Position numbers and translations under genes: made by a program
Part shown: positions 1-7,657 of the stretch, piece by piece
Position numbering within the stretch: position 1 is the first letter of the stretch
Layout of the letters: every line of letters starts with the position of its first letter
NCBI GenBank assembly: GCA_020555605.1
Contig: JAJCJC010000004.1
Coordinates: 1 to 64,000, forward strand
Length of the DNA: 64,000 nt
Source of the DNA: a bacterium 210917-SL.2.15
GTDB taxonomy: Bacteria > Bacillota > Clostridia > Oscillospirales > Oscillospiraceae
Direction: 5' to 3'
Notes under the pieces: generated by a model
Told to the model about the DNA's origin: nothing
The model's input: only the letters and a program-made list of their open reading frames with translations
Database searches by the model: none

Positions 1-24
1 GGTAGCAAGAATACAAAGGCATAA

Positions 25-160
25 AACAAGCCCCTTAAGGGGCCGCCATGAGTCAGCAATGCAGTTGGCCGACCCATTCGAGGCCCCTTGAGGGGCGTTG
101 TCCGTATTATGCCCTTCTAGGGCTTACCCAAGCCCCCGGCTTTGCCGGGGGTCCTGACTC
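25..160 (-). ncRNA. Candidate structured RNA / transposon end (HEARO/omega-RNA-like)
   Basis: Four GC-rich hairpins occur in 122 bp: GCCCCTTAAGGGGC (30-43), GCCCCTTGAGGGGC (83-96), GCCCTTCTAGGGC (111-123) and CCCCCGGC-TTT-GCCGGGGG (133-151). No credible protein covers them. On the minus strand they would precede whatever lies beyond position 1, which is where a guide-RNA scaffold sits relative to an IscB-type nuclease gene. That identity is inference from layout and hairpin density; the nuclease gene is outside the window. It could instead be any structured intergenic repeat. Confidence 0.35.
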
Positions 161-173
161 TATGCCAAAACCA

Positions 174-769
174 CTAGCTCAAAGCACTGCACAGGAACGC
201 CAGAATGGACATCAGAAGAAACGCTTCAAACCAAACGCCTATAAATTTGGACTGCGCCAGGAAAAAAGAGTGTGCGGCAATCCATGGAAACACGATATAA
301 AATTTGCACCGCTGTTCCCGCCGATGGCCCGTTTCCTCCGCCCCTACGGAAATTTCAAAAATCAACCAGGCCGCCAACTCAGTCAAAATCCCGATCCCCC
401 AGACGATCACCGCCCAGTGCCACGATATATCTTCAGAAAGGCTCACCCCGGCCAAGCAAAGGGACCATCTCCCAGCACCGCACCGCCGAGACATCCCATC
501 AACGCCACACACCGCCGAACCCTACTCCGGTCGCCGTTCCCTCCGGGTTCTTTACTCAGCGCATCATCTTCCAGCTCTTCTTTCAACAGATAGTCCGTAC
601 TGACCGAAAACAACGCGCTCAGTTTGATAAGATTCTCCACATCCGGCACAGCTGCATTCAGCTCCCATTTGGAAATCGCCTGGCGGGACACACCCAGCGC
701 GGCGGCCAGCTGCTCCTGAGACAGGCTTCGCCGCTTGCGCAGCACCTGCAATTTTTCTGTGAACGTCAT
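174..769 (-). pseudogene. HTH (Xre-type) regulator with membrane tail, frameshifted
   Basis: The first ~108 codons from the ATG at 769 (preceded by AAGGAGG) encode a classic Xre/Cro helix-turn-helix domain: TFTEKLQVLRKRRSLSQEQL, then GVSRQAISKWE. This frame stops at 443-445. A -1 shift at the C4 run (446-449) continues into a frame with two or three hydrophobic segments (WAVIVWGIGILTELAAWLIF and later) ending at 174. DNA-binding domain plus C-terminal membrane segments is a common Clostridia regulator design, so the two frames are probably one gene broken by a single-base deletion, or a sequencing error. The target is unknown. Confidence 0.6.
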
Positions 770-875
770 GGCTCGCTCCTCCTTTCGTGCTTTCAGCATA
801 ACAGAGGCGTTTCAAAAGCGCCACCGACTCACATTGGAATTTCCGCAACCGCCGGTTGCAGGCGGATCCGCACGG

Positions 876-914
876 AAAAAATGGAACGATTTTACAAGCC
901 TATGCGAAATCGTT
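876..914 (-). terminator. Probable terminator after the ClC gene
   Basis: On the minus strand AACGATTT pairs with AAATCGTT across a ~14-nt loop and is followed by CCATTTTTT. It lies 12 bp downstream of the ClC stop. The stem is short and AT-rich, so strength is uncertain. Confidence 0.45.
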
Positions 915-925
915 TCACCGTGCTG

Positions 926-2224
926 TTATTTTGCATGGATCCCAATCTTTTCTGGCTTCAGCTTGGAATACCGGATCTCCTGACTCTGGTAAATCCCGTA
1001 ATAGCCCGAGAGCATGTAGCTGACGCCGCAGGCGATGGCAAAATAGCTCAACTCCCCGGCGCCGAACAGTTCCACGCTGAGAATGATGGAGGCAATAGGG
1101 CAGTTGACCGCCCCGCAGAACACCGCCACGATGCCCACTGCCGCACCGAAACTGGCCGGAATCCCCAGCAGTCCTCCCATAAAGCAGCCGAAAGTCGCCC
1201 CGATGAAAAAGGCAGGCACGATCTCGCCTCCTTTAAAGCCGCAGCCAATAGTGAAGGCCGTAAACACGATTTTCAAAGCCCAGGCCCAGGGCACCGCCAC
1301 ACCGCCCATGGCCGCGGTGATCACATCAGTACCCGCACCGTTGTAATCCGTGCCGCACAGCAGCGTCAGAACGATCAGCACCGCGCTGCCCAGCAGAATG
1401 CGGGCATAGGGATTGGTCAGCCTGCGCTGCAGCAGCTGTTCCGTCTTGTGCATGGACACACAAAACGCAATGCTCACCAGAGCGCACAGCACCGAAAGCA
1501 CCATGATCTGCAAAACGCCTGTTGGCGAGAGGTCAAACGCCTCTAAAATGGCGAAGCGCGTAGGCGGCAGACGGAAGAGTAAAGAAACGCCGTAGCCTGT
1601 CAGCGCCGCGATAAGGCAGGGAATAAAGGCCATATAGTAAAAAACGCCCACTGTGAGCACCTCAAGGGCAAACACCGCCGCCGTCAGGGGGGTGCCGAAC
1701 AGCGCGGCAAATACCGCGCTCATACCGCACATGGTGGCCACGCGTACATTACGGTCGTCCTGCCGGAACAGCCGCCCCACCTGGCAGCCAATACTGCCGC
1801 CGATCTGCAGCGCCGCCCCCTCGCGGCCCGCGCTGCCGCCCACCACATGAGTGAGCACTGTGGCAAGAAAAATCACCGGCGTCAGCATCAAGGGCACCTT
1901 TTCCCCAAAATGGATGGAATGGATGATGTCGTTGGTCCCCTTACCCTCCATTTGGGTGATGCGATAGACCCAGACCACCAGAAGGCCCGCCGGCGGCATC
2001 AGATACAGTAGCCATGGATGCGTGCCCCGCAGGGCCGTTACTGCATTGACGCTCATGTGGAACACTGCACCGACCAGGCCGCCCACCAAGCCGATGCAGG
2101 CCGCGATCACGGCCCATTTAAGAAATGTCTTACCATAATTGGCCGCACTCGTCGTTTTTCGGCGGCACAGCGCGGCAGCATAAGCCGCCGCACGCCGCTC
2201 CTTCTCTCTTTGCGCACCGCTCAT
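926..2224 (-). CDS. ClC-family chloride/fluoride channel or antiporter
   Basis: A 432-residue polytopic membrane protein of the ClC family. The anion-path signature is GGSAGREGAALQIGG (about residues 129-143), with the gating glutamate in GREG, and a later GCGFKGGEIVPAFFIG matches the second conserved loop. The usual GSGIP anion-binding loop is replaced by GKGTND (about 94-99), and the GGSAGREG form recalls the fluoride/proton-exchanging branch; that substrate assignment is inference. The ATG directly abuts the rlmA TAA, with GGAGGGACTAA as ribosome site, so it is translated from the rlmA message. No fluoride riboswitch was seen upstream. Confidence 0.85.
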   Translation of the reverse strand: MSGAQREKERRAAAYAAALCRRKTTSAANYGKTFLKWAVIAACIGLVGGLVGAVFHMSVNAVTALRGTHPWLLYLMPPAGLLVVWVYRITQMEGKGTNDIIHSIHFGEKVPLMLTPVIFLATVLTHVVGGSAGREGAALQIGGSIGCQVGRLFRQDDRNVRVATMCGMSAVFAALFGTPLTAAVFALEVLTVGVFYYMAFIPCLIAALTGYGVSLLFRLPPTRFAILEAFDLSPTGVLQIMVLSVLCALVSIAFCVSMHKTEQLLQRRLTNPYARILLGSAVLIVLTLLCGTDYNGAGTDVITAAMGGVAVPWAWALKIVFTAFTIGCGFKGGEIVPAFFIGATFGCFMGGLLGIPASFGAAVGIVAVFCGAVNCPIASIILSVELFGAGELSYFAIACGVSYMLSGYYGIYQSQEIRYSKLKPEKIGIHAK

Positions 2225-3049
2225 TTAGTCCCTCCGATACGCCCGCAGCACAAAGGCCGCCGTAACATCCAGCGCGTCCAGCGCATCCAGCCGCGCCGCG
2301 TCGGCCAGGCCGGTTTTGTGGACATAGGGTGTCATTTGAAAGAGGTTCGCAATGTCCTCGTGCCGTGTCAGGTGCAGCACCGTGCCGATGCGCTCTTCTC
2401 CCAACAGCGACAGCCCCTCCTGCACCGGCACCGCTGCGTCGTTGCGATAAGGCGTTTGATACACCGCTTTCTTCAACTCCCACAGATGCATCTCATCCGG
2501 AGAAACATGAAGCAGCATACCACCCCGGCGCAGCACCCGGCAATATTCTTCTCCGGCAAAGGGCGCAAACACATTGAGCAGGATATCGCAGCTCTCCGCC
2601 GCCACCGGCAGTCGGAATACACTGGCCACCGCCAATCGCAGATCCGGCGCGCGTTTGCCGCCCCAGCGCAGGGCATCCCTGGAAATGTCCGCACCCGCGG
2701 CGCTGACGCGCTTTCCCGCCGCGCGCAGCGCCGCGGCCACCGCAGCGGTATAATAGCACTCGCCGCAGCCTGCGTCCAGCAGATCCACCGTTCCCTCCGC
2801 CGGCGCATGCCGCACCGCGGCACTGCACAGCGCGTCCCGCAGCAGCGCATACCAGCCGCCGTCGAGAAAGGCGCGGCGGGCGCGCACCATCTCCTTGTCG
2901 TCACCGTGCTGCGCGCCGCTTTGACGGGCCACCAAGAGATTGACATAGCCGCTTTTCGCCCGGTCAAAGCTGTGACCCGACGGGCAATGTTCCACCTTTT
3001 CCCCCTGCGCCAGCACACCGCCGCAAACCGGGCACAAAAGCTCCGGCAC
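2225..3049 (-). CDS. rlmA: 23S rRNA (guanine-N1)-methyltransferase, RlmA type
   Basis: A predicted 274-residue SAM-dependent methyltransferase that would modify guanine 745 or 748 of 23S rRNA. The N-terminus carries the family zinc site (CPVCGG, then CPSGHSFDRAKSGYVNLL), followed by the SAM loop LLDAGCGECYYT. Start chosen as GTG at 3049, after AAAGGGGGA; longer starts would overlap the uridine-kinase-like gene and add unrelated residues. Length matches the family. It sits between that kinase and the ClC gene in one minus-strand run. Confidence 0.85.
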   Translation of the reverse strand: MPELLCPVCGGVLAQGEKVEHCPSGHSFDRAKSGYVNLLVARQSGAQHGDDKEMVRARRAFLDGGWYALLRDALCSAAVRHAPAEGTVDLLDAGCGECYYTAAVAAALRAAGKRVSAAGADISRDALRWGGKRAPDLRLAVASVFRLPVAAESCDILLNVFAPFAGEEYCRVLRRGGMLLHVSPDEMHLWELKKAVYQTPYRNDAAVPVQEGLSLLGEERIGTVLHLTRHEDIANLFQMTPYVHKTGLADAARLDALDALDVTAAFVLRAYRRD

Positions 3050-3080
3050 AACGCACTCCCCCTTTCTTCTCGAACACTTC

Positions 3081-3983
3081 TTACACTTTGTAAAATTCCC
3101 GCAGAATGGAACCCTCGGGAATATCGAACCGGGTGATTTTCGACAGGGGAACCACACGCAGCTCTTTTTCCTCCGGCAGCTCCCGGCGGTGAATGAACAG
3201 CTCGTAACCCAGCAGCGTGTCAACGCGCCAAACGCCCACATTGTTCAGAAACGGCGCAATGTACAGCCGCTCGCCCCGGTTCACGCTGCGGCTTTTTTCA
3301 ATGGTCTCTTCTTCCGAACTGCCGCGCTGATCCCGGTCGCGGTAAATACGTCGGCACAGGCGGATATATTGATTGCTCAGCTCCAGCCCCCGGGTCTCGT
3401 CCACGATCACATCGGCAGGAGAAACATACACCCGCAGGCTGCGCAACGCGCTGTCCGGGAAATGGATCATGGGATTCAGGGCATGCAGCCCCTCCATGAT
3501 CACCACATCTCCCTCCTTCAGTTCGATCTTCGCACCGCTTTCTACCGAGCGTCTGGTGATAAAATTATATGTGGGCAAGCTGATCTCCCGTCCCGCAAAC
3601 AGGTCGCTCAGATCTCGGTTCAGCCGGGGCACATCCAGGCAGTCTGGGGATTCATAATCTGGTTTTCCCTCTTCGTCCACCGGCATGGTGTAGCGGTCGG
3701 CAGACATATACCAATCGTCCATACTCAGGCAATAGACATAATGCCCCTCACCCATGAGGCGGCGCATCAGCTCTTTGCGCAGATTATGGGCTGTGGTGGT
3801 TTTTCCGCTGCCCGAAGGGCCGGCCAGCAGCACCAGCCCCACGCCATTCTCCACAACTTCATCAGCAAGAGACGCGATCTGGCGGGCATAGCGTGCTTCT
3901 TCTTCCTCGATAAATTTGTCCTTGCCCAGAATGGTCAGCCGCTGGATGATAGTATACAGGCTCTGTGAATTGATCAGGTTCAT
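3081..3983 (-). CDS. Uridine kinase-like nucleoside kinase
   Basis: A 300-residue P-loop kinase of the uridine kinase/phosphoribulokinase family. Walker A is GPSGSGKTT (about residues 55-63); SMDDWY and the YESPDCLD segment are typical substrate-side motifs, and VVIMEGLHALNP matches the second conserved strand. Reaction by family: ATP-dependent phosphorylation of a nucleoside, probably uridine or cytidine. Start chosen at ATG 3983 with GAGGGG upstream; an in-frame ATG at 4034 would add 17 unrelated residues. Its 5' side abuts the inserted element at 4047-4463, so its native promoter may have been displaced. Confidence 0.8.
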   Translation of the reverse strand: MNLINSQSLYTIIQRLTILGKDKFIEEEEARYARQIASLADEVVENGVGLVLLAGPSGSGKTTTAHNLRKELMRRLMGEGHYVYCLSMDDWYMSADRYTMPVDEEGKPDYESPDCLDVPRLNRDLSDLFAGREISLPTYNFITRRSVESGAKIELKEGDVVIMEGLHALNPMIHFPDSALRSLRVYVSPADVIVDETRGLELSNQYIRLCRRIYRDRDQRGSSEEETIEKSRSVNRGERLYIAPFLNNVGVWRVDTLLGYELFIHRRELPEEKELRVVPLSKITRFDIPEGSILREFYKV

Positions 3984-4046
3984 GGACAGTATCCCCTCTG
4001 TCATCTCCGGTCCGCACAGCTGTGCGGGTACCATGTGTTTTTTATA

Positions 4047-4072
4047 GTCTCTGTCCGAGATGAGTATCGGTG
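4047..4072 (+). repeat. Left terminal inverted repeat of the miniature element
   Basis: 26 bp starting GTCTCTGTCCGAG. It pairs with 4438-4463 with mismatches only at positions 2 and 22. Confidence 0.85.
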
Positions 4073-4132
4073 TGTATAACTGACCTTTTTATTCATTTGA
4101 ATAAAGACCTATTGATAAACAAGAATTGAAAT

Positions 4133-4318
4133 TTAACAGTCTATTTCAAAAATCAAATCCATATCCATTATTTTTCCATAATCACTGATGTTTGTGGGAA
4201 CATACCCTACATAGCGGTAGCCTTTTGCTGCATATTCGTCAATGATAATCCTATGCTCTTCTGATTTTGCACCGAAAAACTTCCCAATATGAACATTCAC
4301 ATACACATATTTTTTCAT
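4133..4318 (-). CDS. Small DUF4177-like protein
   Basis: A 61-residue protein beginning MKKYVYVNVHIGKFFG, with EEHRIIIDEYAAKGYRYVGY and a FEIDC tail. The KKY.YV start and the DEYAAKGYRYVG core are the pattern of DUF4177 proteins, small bacterial proteins of unknown function. It has AAAGGGGG nine bases before ATG and a good promoter at 4351-4379, so it appears expressible. It is the only gene of the 417-bp inverted-repeat element and shares its low GC. No signal peptide or membrane segment is visible. Confidence 0.75.
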   Translation of the reverse strand: MKKYVYVNVHIGKFFGAKSEEHRIIIDEYAAKGYRYVGYVPTNISDYGKIMDMDLIFEIDC

Positions 4319-4350
4319 AATGATTTCCCCCTTTCAAATTCAAGTTTTTC

Positions 4351-4379
4351 TTTATATACATATACGGAAAAAGTAACAA
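4351..4379 (-). promoter_or_regulatory. Promoter of the DUF4177 gene
   Basis: Minus-strand TTGTTA, 17-bp spacer, TATAAA, lying inside the miniature element about 30 bp upstream of the start codon. Confidence 0.6.
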
Positions 4380-4437
4380 AAAGTTAAAAACCCTATTATT
4401 TATGTATAATTATCTTTATAAATATATACTTTTCATT

Positions 4438-4463
4438 CACCAATACTCATCTCGGACAGAGTC
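4438..4463 (-). repeat. Right terminal inverted repeat of the miniature element
   Basis: 26 bp; its reverse complement starts GACTCTGTCCGAG and matches 4047-4072 at 24 of 26 positions. The TTTTTATA duplication follows directly. Confidence 0.85.
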
Positions 4464-4523
4464 TTTTTATATAGAATATTAGTATAGCACAATCCGTCGG
4501 AAAAGGGAACTCTCTGCCGGTGC

Positions 4524-4556
4524 AAAAAACGTCCTGCGGCTGTGCCGCGGGACGTT
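4524..4556 (-). terminator. Terminator of the ddl-to-M18 operon
   Basis: Minus-strand stem ACGTCCCGCGGC, loop ACA, GCCGCAGGACGT, then TTTTT, just past the M18 peptidase stop. Confidence 0.85.
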
Positions 4557-4567
4557 TCTTACATTGG

Positions 4568-5959
4568 TTACGTTTCTTCATACAGCGCCTTCATGGCTTT
4601 GTAAGTCATATAACAGTCCAGCTTGGACACCGTTTCAAAGGGCGCGTGCATAGACAGTACCGGCACGCCTGCATCCAAGGTATCGATATTGCGATTGGCC
4701 ATATACTGGGCAATGGTACCGCCTCCGCCATAATCCACCTTCCCCAGTTCCGCCATCTGCCAGAGAACGCTGTTGGCGTCCAGCATCCGGCGTACCCGGG
4801 CTACCACTTCTGCCGAGGCATCGGAGGCTTCGCTCTTGCCCCGGGCGCCGGTGTATTTGCACAGTCCTACGCCGTAATTGAAGCGGGCGCTGTTGCGCTT
4901 CTCATAGGCTTCCGCAAAATTGGGGTCGTAGGCCGCGGTCACATCGGCGCTCAGGCAGAAGGAATTCTCATAACAAACATCCCGCCGCGCACCGGAAGCG
5001 GCGCACAGATCGGCCATAAAGGTGTCAAACGCCGCGCTCTGCATACCCGAAACGCCCACTGAGCCAATTTCCTCTTTGTCCACCAGCAGGCATACCGCCG
5101 TCTTTTGGACGTGCCCGACATCCAGCAGCGCCCGCAGCGCCGCATAGGCGCACACCCGGTCATCCTGACCATAAGCGCCGATCATGCTGCGGTCCAATCC
5201 AATGTCCATCGCCTCATAGGCCGGCACAGCACACAGCTCGGCGGAGATGAGATCCTCCTCACAAATTCCGTATTTTTCATGCAGCAGCACCAGAACATTG
5301 CGCTTCACTGCATCCTTTTCTTCTCCCTGAAGCGGCTGGCTGCCCACCAAAATATTCAGCGTTTCCGCCGGGATCGCCTCACCCAGCGGCTTCTTGCTCT
5401 GCTCTGCGCCCAGATGCGGCAGCAGATCTTCGATCACCAGGCGCGGCTCATCCTTACCACAGCCGATGTGCACTTCCACCGTCTCGCCATTTTTCAGCGC
5501 CGCCACACCGTGGAGTTCCAGCGGCACCGCCACCCACTGGTATTTGCGGATGCCACCGTAATAATGGGTCTTAAAATAAGCCAGTTCGCTGTCTTCATAC
5601 AGCGGCAGAGGTTTGAGATCCAGCCGGGGGGAATCGATATGGGCGCCGCCGATCTGCGCGCCTTCCTCCAGCCCTTTTTCGCCAATCACCGCCAGAAACA
5701 CCGCCTTGCCGCGGTTTACACGGTACACTTTGTCGCCGCTGGTGAGTTTTTCACCGCGCACCAAGGGACGGAATCCAGCTCTCTCCGCCAGAGCCACCGC
5801 TTCCCGAACGCATTCGCGCTCCGTCTTGCCCTCATCCAGGAACTGTTTATACCCTTCGCAATACTGCACGCAGCGCTCCTCTTCTACCGCATCCACGCGG
5901 CTGTGACCGTTTTCAGGGGCGTAAACAAGGGACTCCGCTTTTGTTTTGTGTTCAGACAT
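4568..5959 (-). CDS. M18-family aminopeptidase
   Basis: A 463-residue zinc aminopeptidase of family M18 (aspartyl aminopeptidase / aminopeptidase I), a cytoplasmic dodecameric enzyme that removes N-terminal residues from peptides. Metal and catalytic motifs are visible: GGAHIDSPRLDLKP, DKEEIGSVGVSG (the Glu-Glu pair) and SMHAPFE near the C-terminus. Start set at ATG 5959, which overlaps the coaE stop by 8 bp; the longer open frame upstream is the coaE region in another frame. It is the last gene of the nine-gene operon, directly before a strong terminator. Confidence 0.9.
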   Translation of the reverse strand: MSEHKTKAESLVYAPENGHSRVDAVEEERCVQYCEGYKQFLDEGKTERECVREAVALAERAGFRPLVRGEKLTSGDKVYRVNRGKAVFLAVIGEKGLEEGAQIGGAHIDSPRLDLKPLPLYEDSELAYFKTHYYGGIRKYQWVAVPLELHGVAALKNGETVEVHIGCGKDEPRLVIEDLLPHLGAEQSKKPLGEAIPAETLNILVGSQPLQGEEKDAVKRNVLVLLHEKYGICEEDLISAELCAVPAYEAMDIGLDRSMIGAYGQDDRVCAYAALRALLDVGHVQKTAVCLLVDKEEIGSVGVSGMQSAAFDTFMADLCAASGARRDVCYENSFCLSADVTAAYDPNFAEAYEKRNSARFNYGVGLCKYTGARGKSEASDASAEVVARVRRMLDANSVLWQMAELGKVDYGGGGTIAQYMANRNIDTLDAGVPVLSMHAPFETVSKLDCYMTYKAMKALYEET

Positions 5960-6584
5960 GATCTTCCTTCTCCTTTTTGGATTCATACAGGCCGAGCAGA
6001 TCCTCGAAAAAAACCTTGACCGCCTGCTCAAACACCGTTGTACTGTCGTATACGTTTTCCAGCACCGCGTCGCAATGCTCCCGGTAAAAATCGCTGCCGG
6101 GCTGGGCGTCAATGCGCTTTTGGGCATATTCCTCGCTGATGTGATCCCGCGCCATAATGCGGCGCAGCCGCAGCGCATCCGGCGCGATGACGCCCACCAT
6201 GCAGTCGCACCGAAACGCCCCGGCGGCGCGGGCCTGAATCATATTGATACCATCTACCGCAGCGCAGCGCACACCGCGCTGCCGCGCCAGGCGCGCGTCG
6301 ATCTCCGCACCCAGATGACTGTAAATGATGCCGTTGAGCCGCTGCAGCTCCTGCGGCGCGCTGAACACAAGGCTGCCCAACTTCTGCCGGTTCAGTGTGC
6401 CCGCAGCATCGAACACATCCCGACCGAACGCTGCGCCGATGTCCTCGTGCAGCGCCGTTCCGGGGCGCAGCATTTCATAATACAGCGCGTCGCAGTCGAT
6501 GAGATAGGCCCCCAGCTCCGCGAGCACCCGCAACGCGCTGGTTTTGCCCGCGCCGGTGCCGCCGGTGATACCAAACACGATCAC
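5952..6584 (-). CDS. coaE: Dephospho-CoA kinase
   Basis: A predicted 210-residue enzyme for the last step of coenzyme A synthesis, phosphorylating dephospho-CoA with ATP. P-loop GITGGTGAGKTSALR at the N-terminus, then the CoaE pattern IDCDALYYEML and RLNGIIY. Start chosen as GTG 6584: it overlaps the tsaC stop as GTGA with GAGGAGG-like sequence upstream; GTG 6578 is an alternative. The conserved DADxxxR acceptor region reads DCDALYYE here, a modest variation. Tight overlaps on both sides indicate translational coupling. Confidence 0.88.
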   Translation of the reverse strand: MIVFGITGGTGAGKTSALRVLAELGAYLIDCDALYYEMLRPGTALHEDIGAAFGRDVFDAAGTLNRQKLGSLVFSAPQELQRLNGIIYSHLGAEIDARLARQRGVRCAAVDGINMIQARAAGAFRCDCMVGVIAPDALRLRRIMARDHISEEYAQKRIDAQPGSDFYREHCDAVLENVYDSTTVFEQAVKVFFEDLLGLYESKKEKEDHV

Positions 6585-7636
6585 GGCCGCGCCTCCTCTC
6601 CGTCTGCATCGATCACATGAAAGCCCGCAGCTTTTTTCAGCCGGTTGGCCACCGCCAGCCCCAGGCCGGTCGTGTCCGGGCACTGCGCCCAGATGGCCGT
6701 CACCTGCATGCCGTCAAAGGCGCGCAGGGCGTCAAACACCCGCCGGGCCTGCTCGTTCTTGTCAGCGGCAGGACCGAGACTCTGCACTGGAACGCCCGCA
6801 AAGAACGACCTAAATTCTTCAAAACAGATGACACCCTCGCCGGAGGAAAGGCGAGTGCGGATATAGTCCGCCGACCGCTCCGGCACGCCAGCCACCACGG
6901 TCACCGGCGCTTTTGGCGCATAGTGGCGATATTTCATGCCGGGGGCCTTGGGCTGCTCGCCGGGCCGCATCAGGCGGGTGACTGCCGGATCCACCGCAAC
7001 GGCCCCGCAAACGGCCTCCAGCGCTTCCAGCGGCAGCCCGCCGGGGCGCAGGAGCCGGGGCGGAGAGACCGTCAGATCCAGGATCGTGGACTCCACCCCC
7101 ACGGCGCAGGAGCCTCCATCCACCACCACCTCAATCTTTCCGTCCATATCCTCCAGCACATCCGCCGCCGTGGTGCAGCTGGGGCGGCCGGAGGTATTGG
7201 CGCTGGGGGCGGCAATGGGCGTATCCGCCGCGGCGATGATCGCCCGGGTGATGGGATGATCCGGGCAGCGAACACCCACGGTGTCCAGCCCGGCGGTGGT
7301 CTCATCGGGCACACAGGCAGCCCGGGGCAGAATCATGGTCAGCGGCCCTGGCCAGAATGCCTCCGCCAGACGACGAGCCAGGGGCGGCACTGCCGCGCAG
7401 CAGCGATCCAGCCAGGTGCCATCGGGCACATGCAGGATCAGCGGGTTGTCCTGGGGGCGGCCCTTAGCCTCAAAAATGCGGCGCACTGCCGCGCCGTTCA
7501 GGCCGTCAGCCCCCAAACCGTACACCGTTTCCGTGGGAATGGCTGCCAAACCGCCGCCGCGGAGCACCGCTGCCGCCGCGGCCACCGTTTTTCCGTTCTC
7601 TTCCGCCGGATTCCATCGATAGACTTTTGTTTCCAT
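6581..7636 (-). CDS. tsaC: L-threonylcarbamoyladenylate synthase (Sua5/TsaC)
   Basis: A 351-residue Sua5-type protein that makes threonylcarbamoyl-AMP from threonine, bicarbonate and ATP for t6A37 of tRNA. The YrdC domain occupies about residues 15-205 (IPTETVYGLGADG, KGRPQDNPLILH, APSANTSGRPS, STILDL), followed by a linker with APGMKYRHYAP and the C-terminal Sua5 domain. The length marks it as the long Sua5 form rather than short TsaC. Partners TsaE and TsaB are encoded at 17993-19137; TsaD is not in the window. Confidence 0.92.
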   Translation of the reverse strand: METKVYRWNPAEENGKTVAAAAAVLRGGGLAAIPTETVYGLGADGLNGAAVRRIFEAKGRPQDNPLILHVPDGTWLDRCCAAVPPLARRLAEAFWPGPLTMILPRAACVPDETTAGLDTVGVRCPDHPITRAIIAAADTPIAAPSANTSGRPSCTTAADVLEDMDGKIEVVVDGGSCAVGVESTILDLTVSPPRLLRPGGLPLEALEAVCGAVAVDPAVTRLMRPGEQPKAPGMKYRHYAPKAPVTVVAGVPERSADYIRTRLSSGEGVICFEEFRSFFAGVPVQSLGPAADKNEQARRVFDALRAFDGMQVTAIWAQCPDTTGLGLAVANRLKKAAGFHVIDADGEEARP

Positions 7637-7657
7637 ATCGCTTCTCTTTTCATTTCG

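Larger units (their letters stand above)
4047..4463. mobile_element. Miniature inverted-repeat element carrying a DUF4177 gene
   Basis: A 417-bp AT-rich island in otherwise GC-rich DNA. Its ends are 26-bp inverted repeats, 4047-4072 and 4438-4463, identical at 24 of 26 positions; the shared core reads CTCTGTCCGAGATGAGTAT. The element is bounded by an exact 8-bp direct repeat, TTTTTATA (4039-4046 and 4464-4471), as expected of a target-site duplication. It encodes no transposase, only a 61-residue DUF4177-like gene with its own promoter, so it is a non-autonomous, cargo-bearing MITE. An 8-bp duplication fits several IS families; I cannot name the helper transposase. Confidence 0.8.

Noticed and set aside
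30..151. CRISPR-like repeat array
   Set aside because: The palindromes differ in sequence and spacing; there is no constant repeat with unique spacers.
272..1546. Long plus-strand open frame (424 codons)
   Set aside because: Composition is Arg/His/Pro-rich and it lies antisense to the ClC and regulator genes, which have clear motifs.
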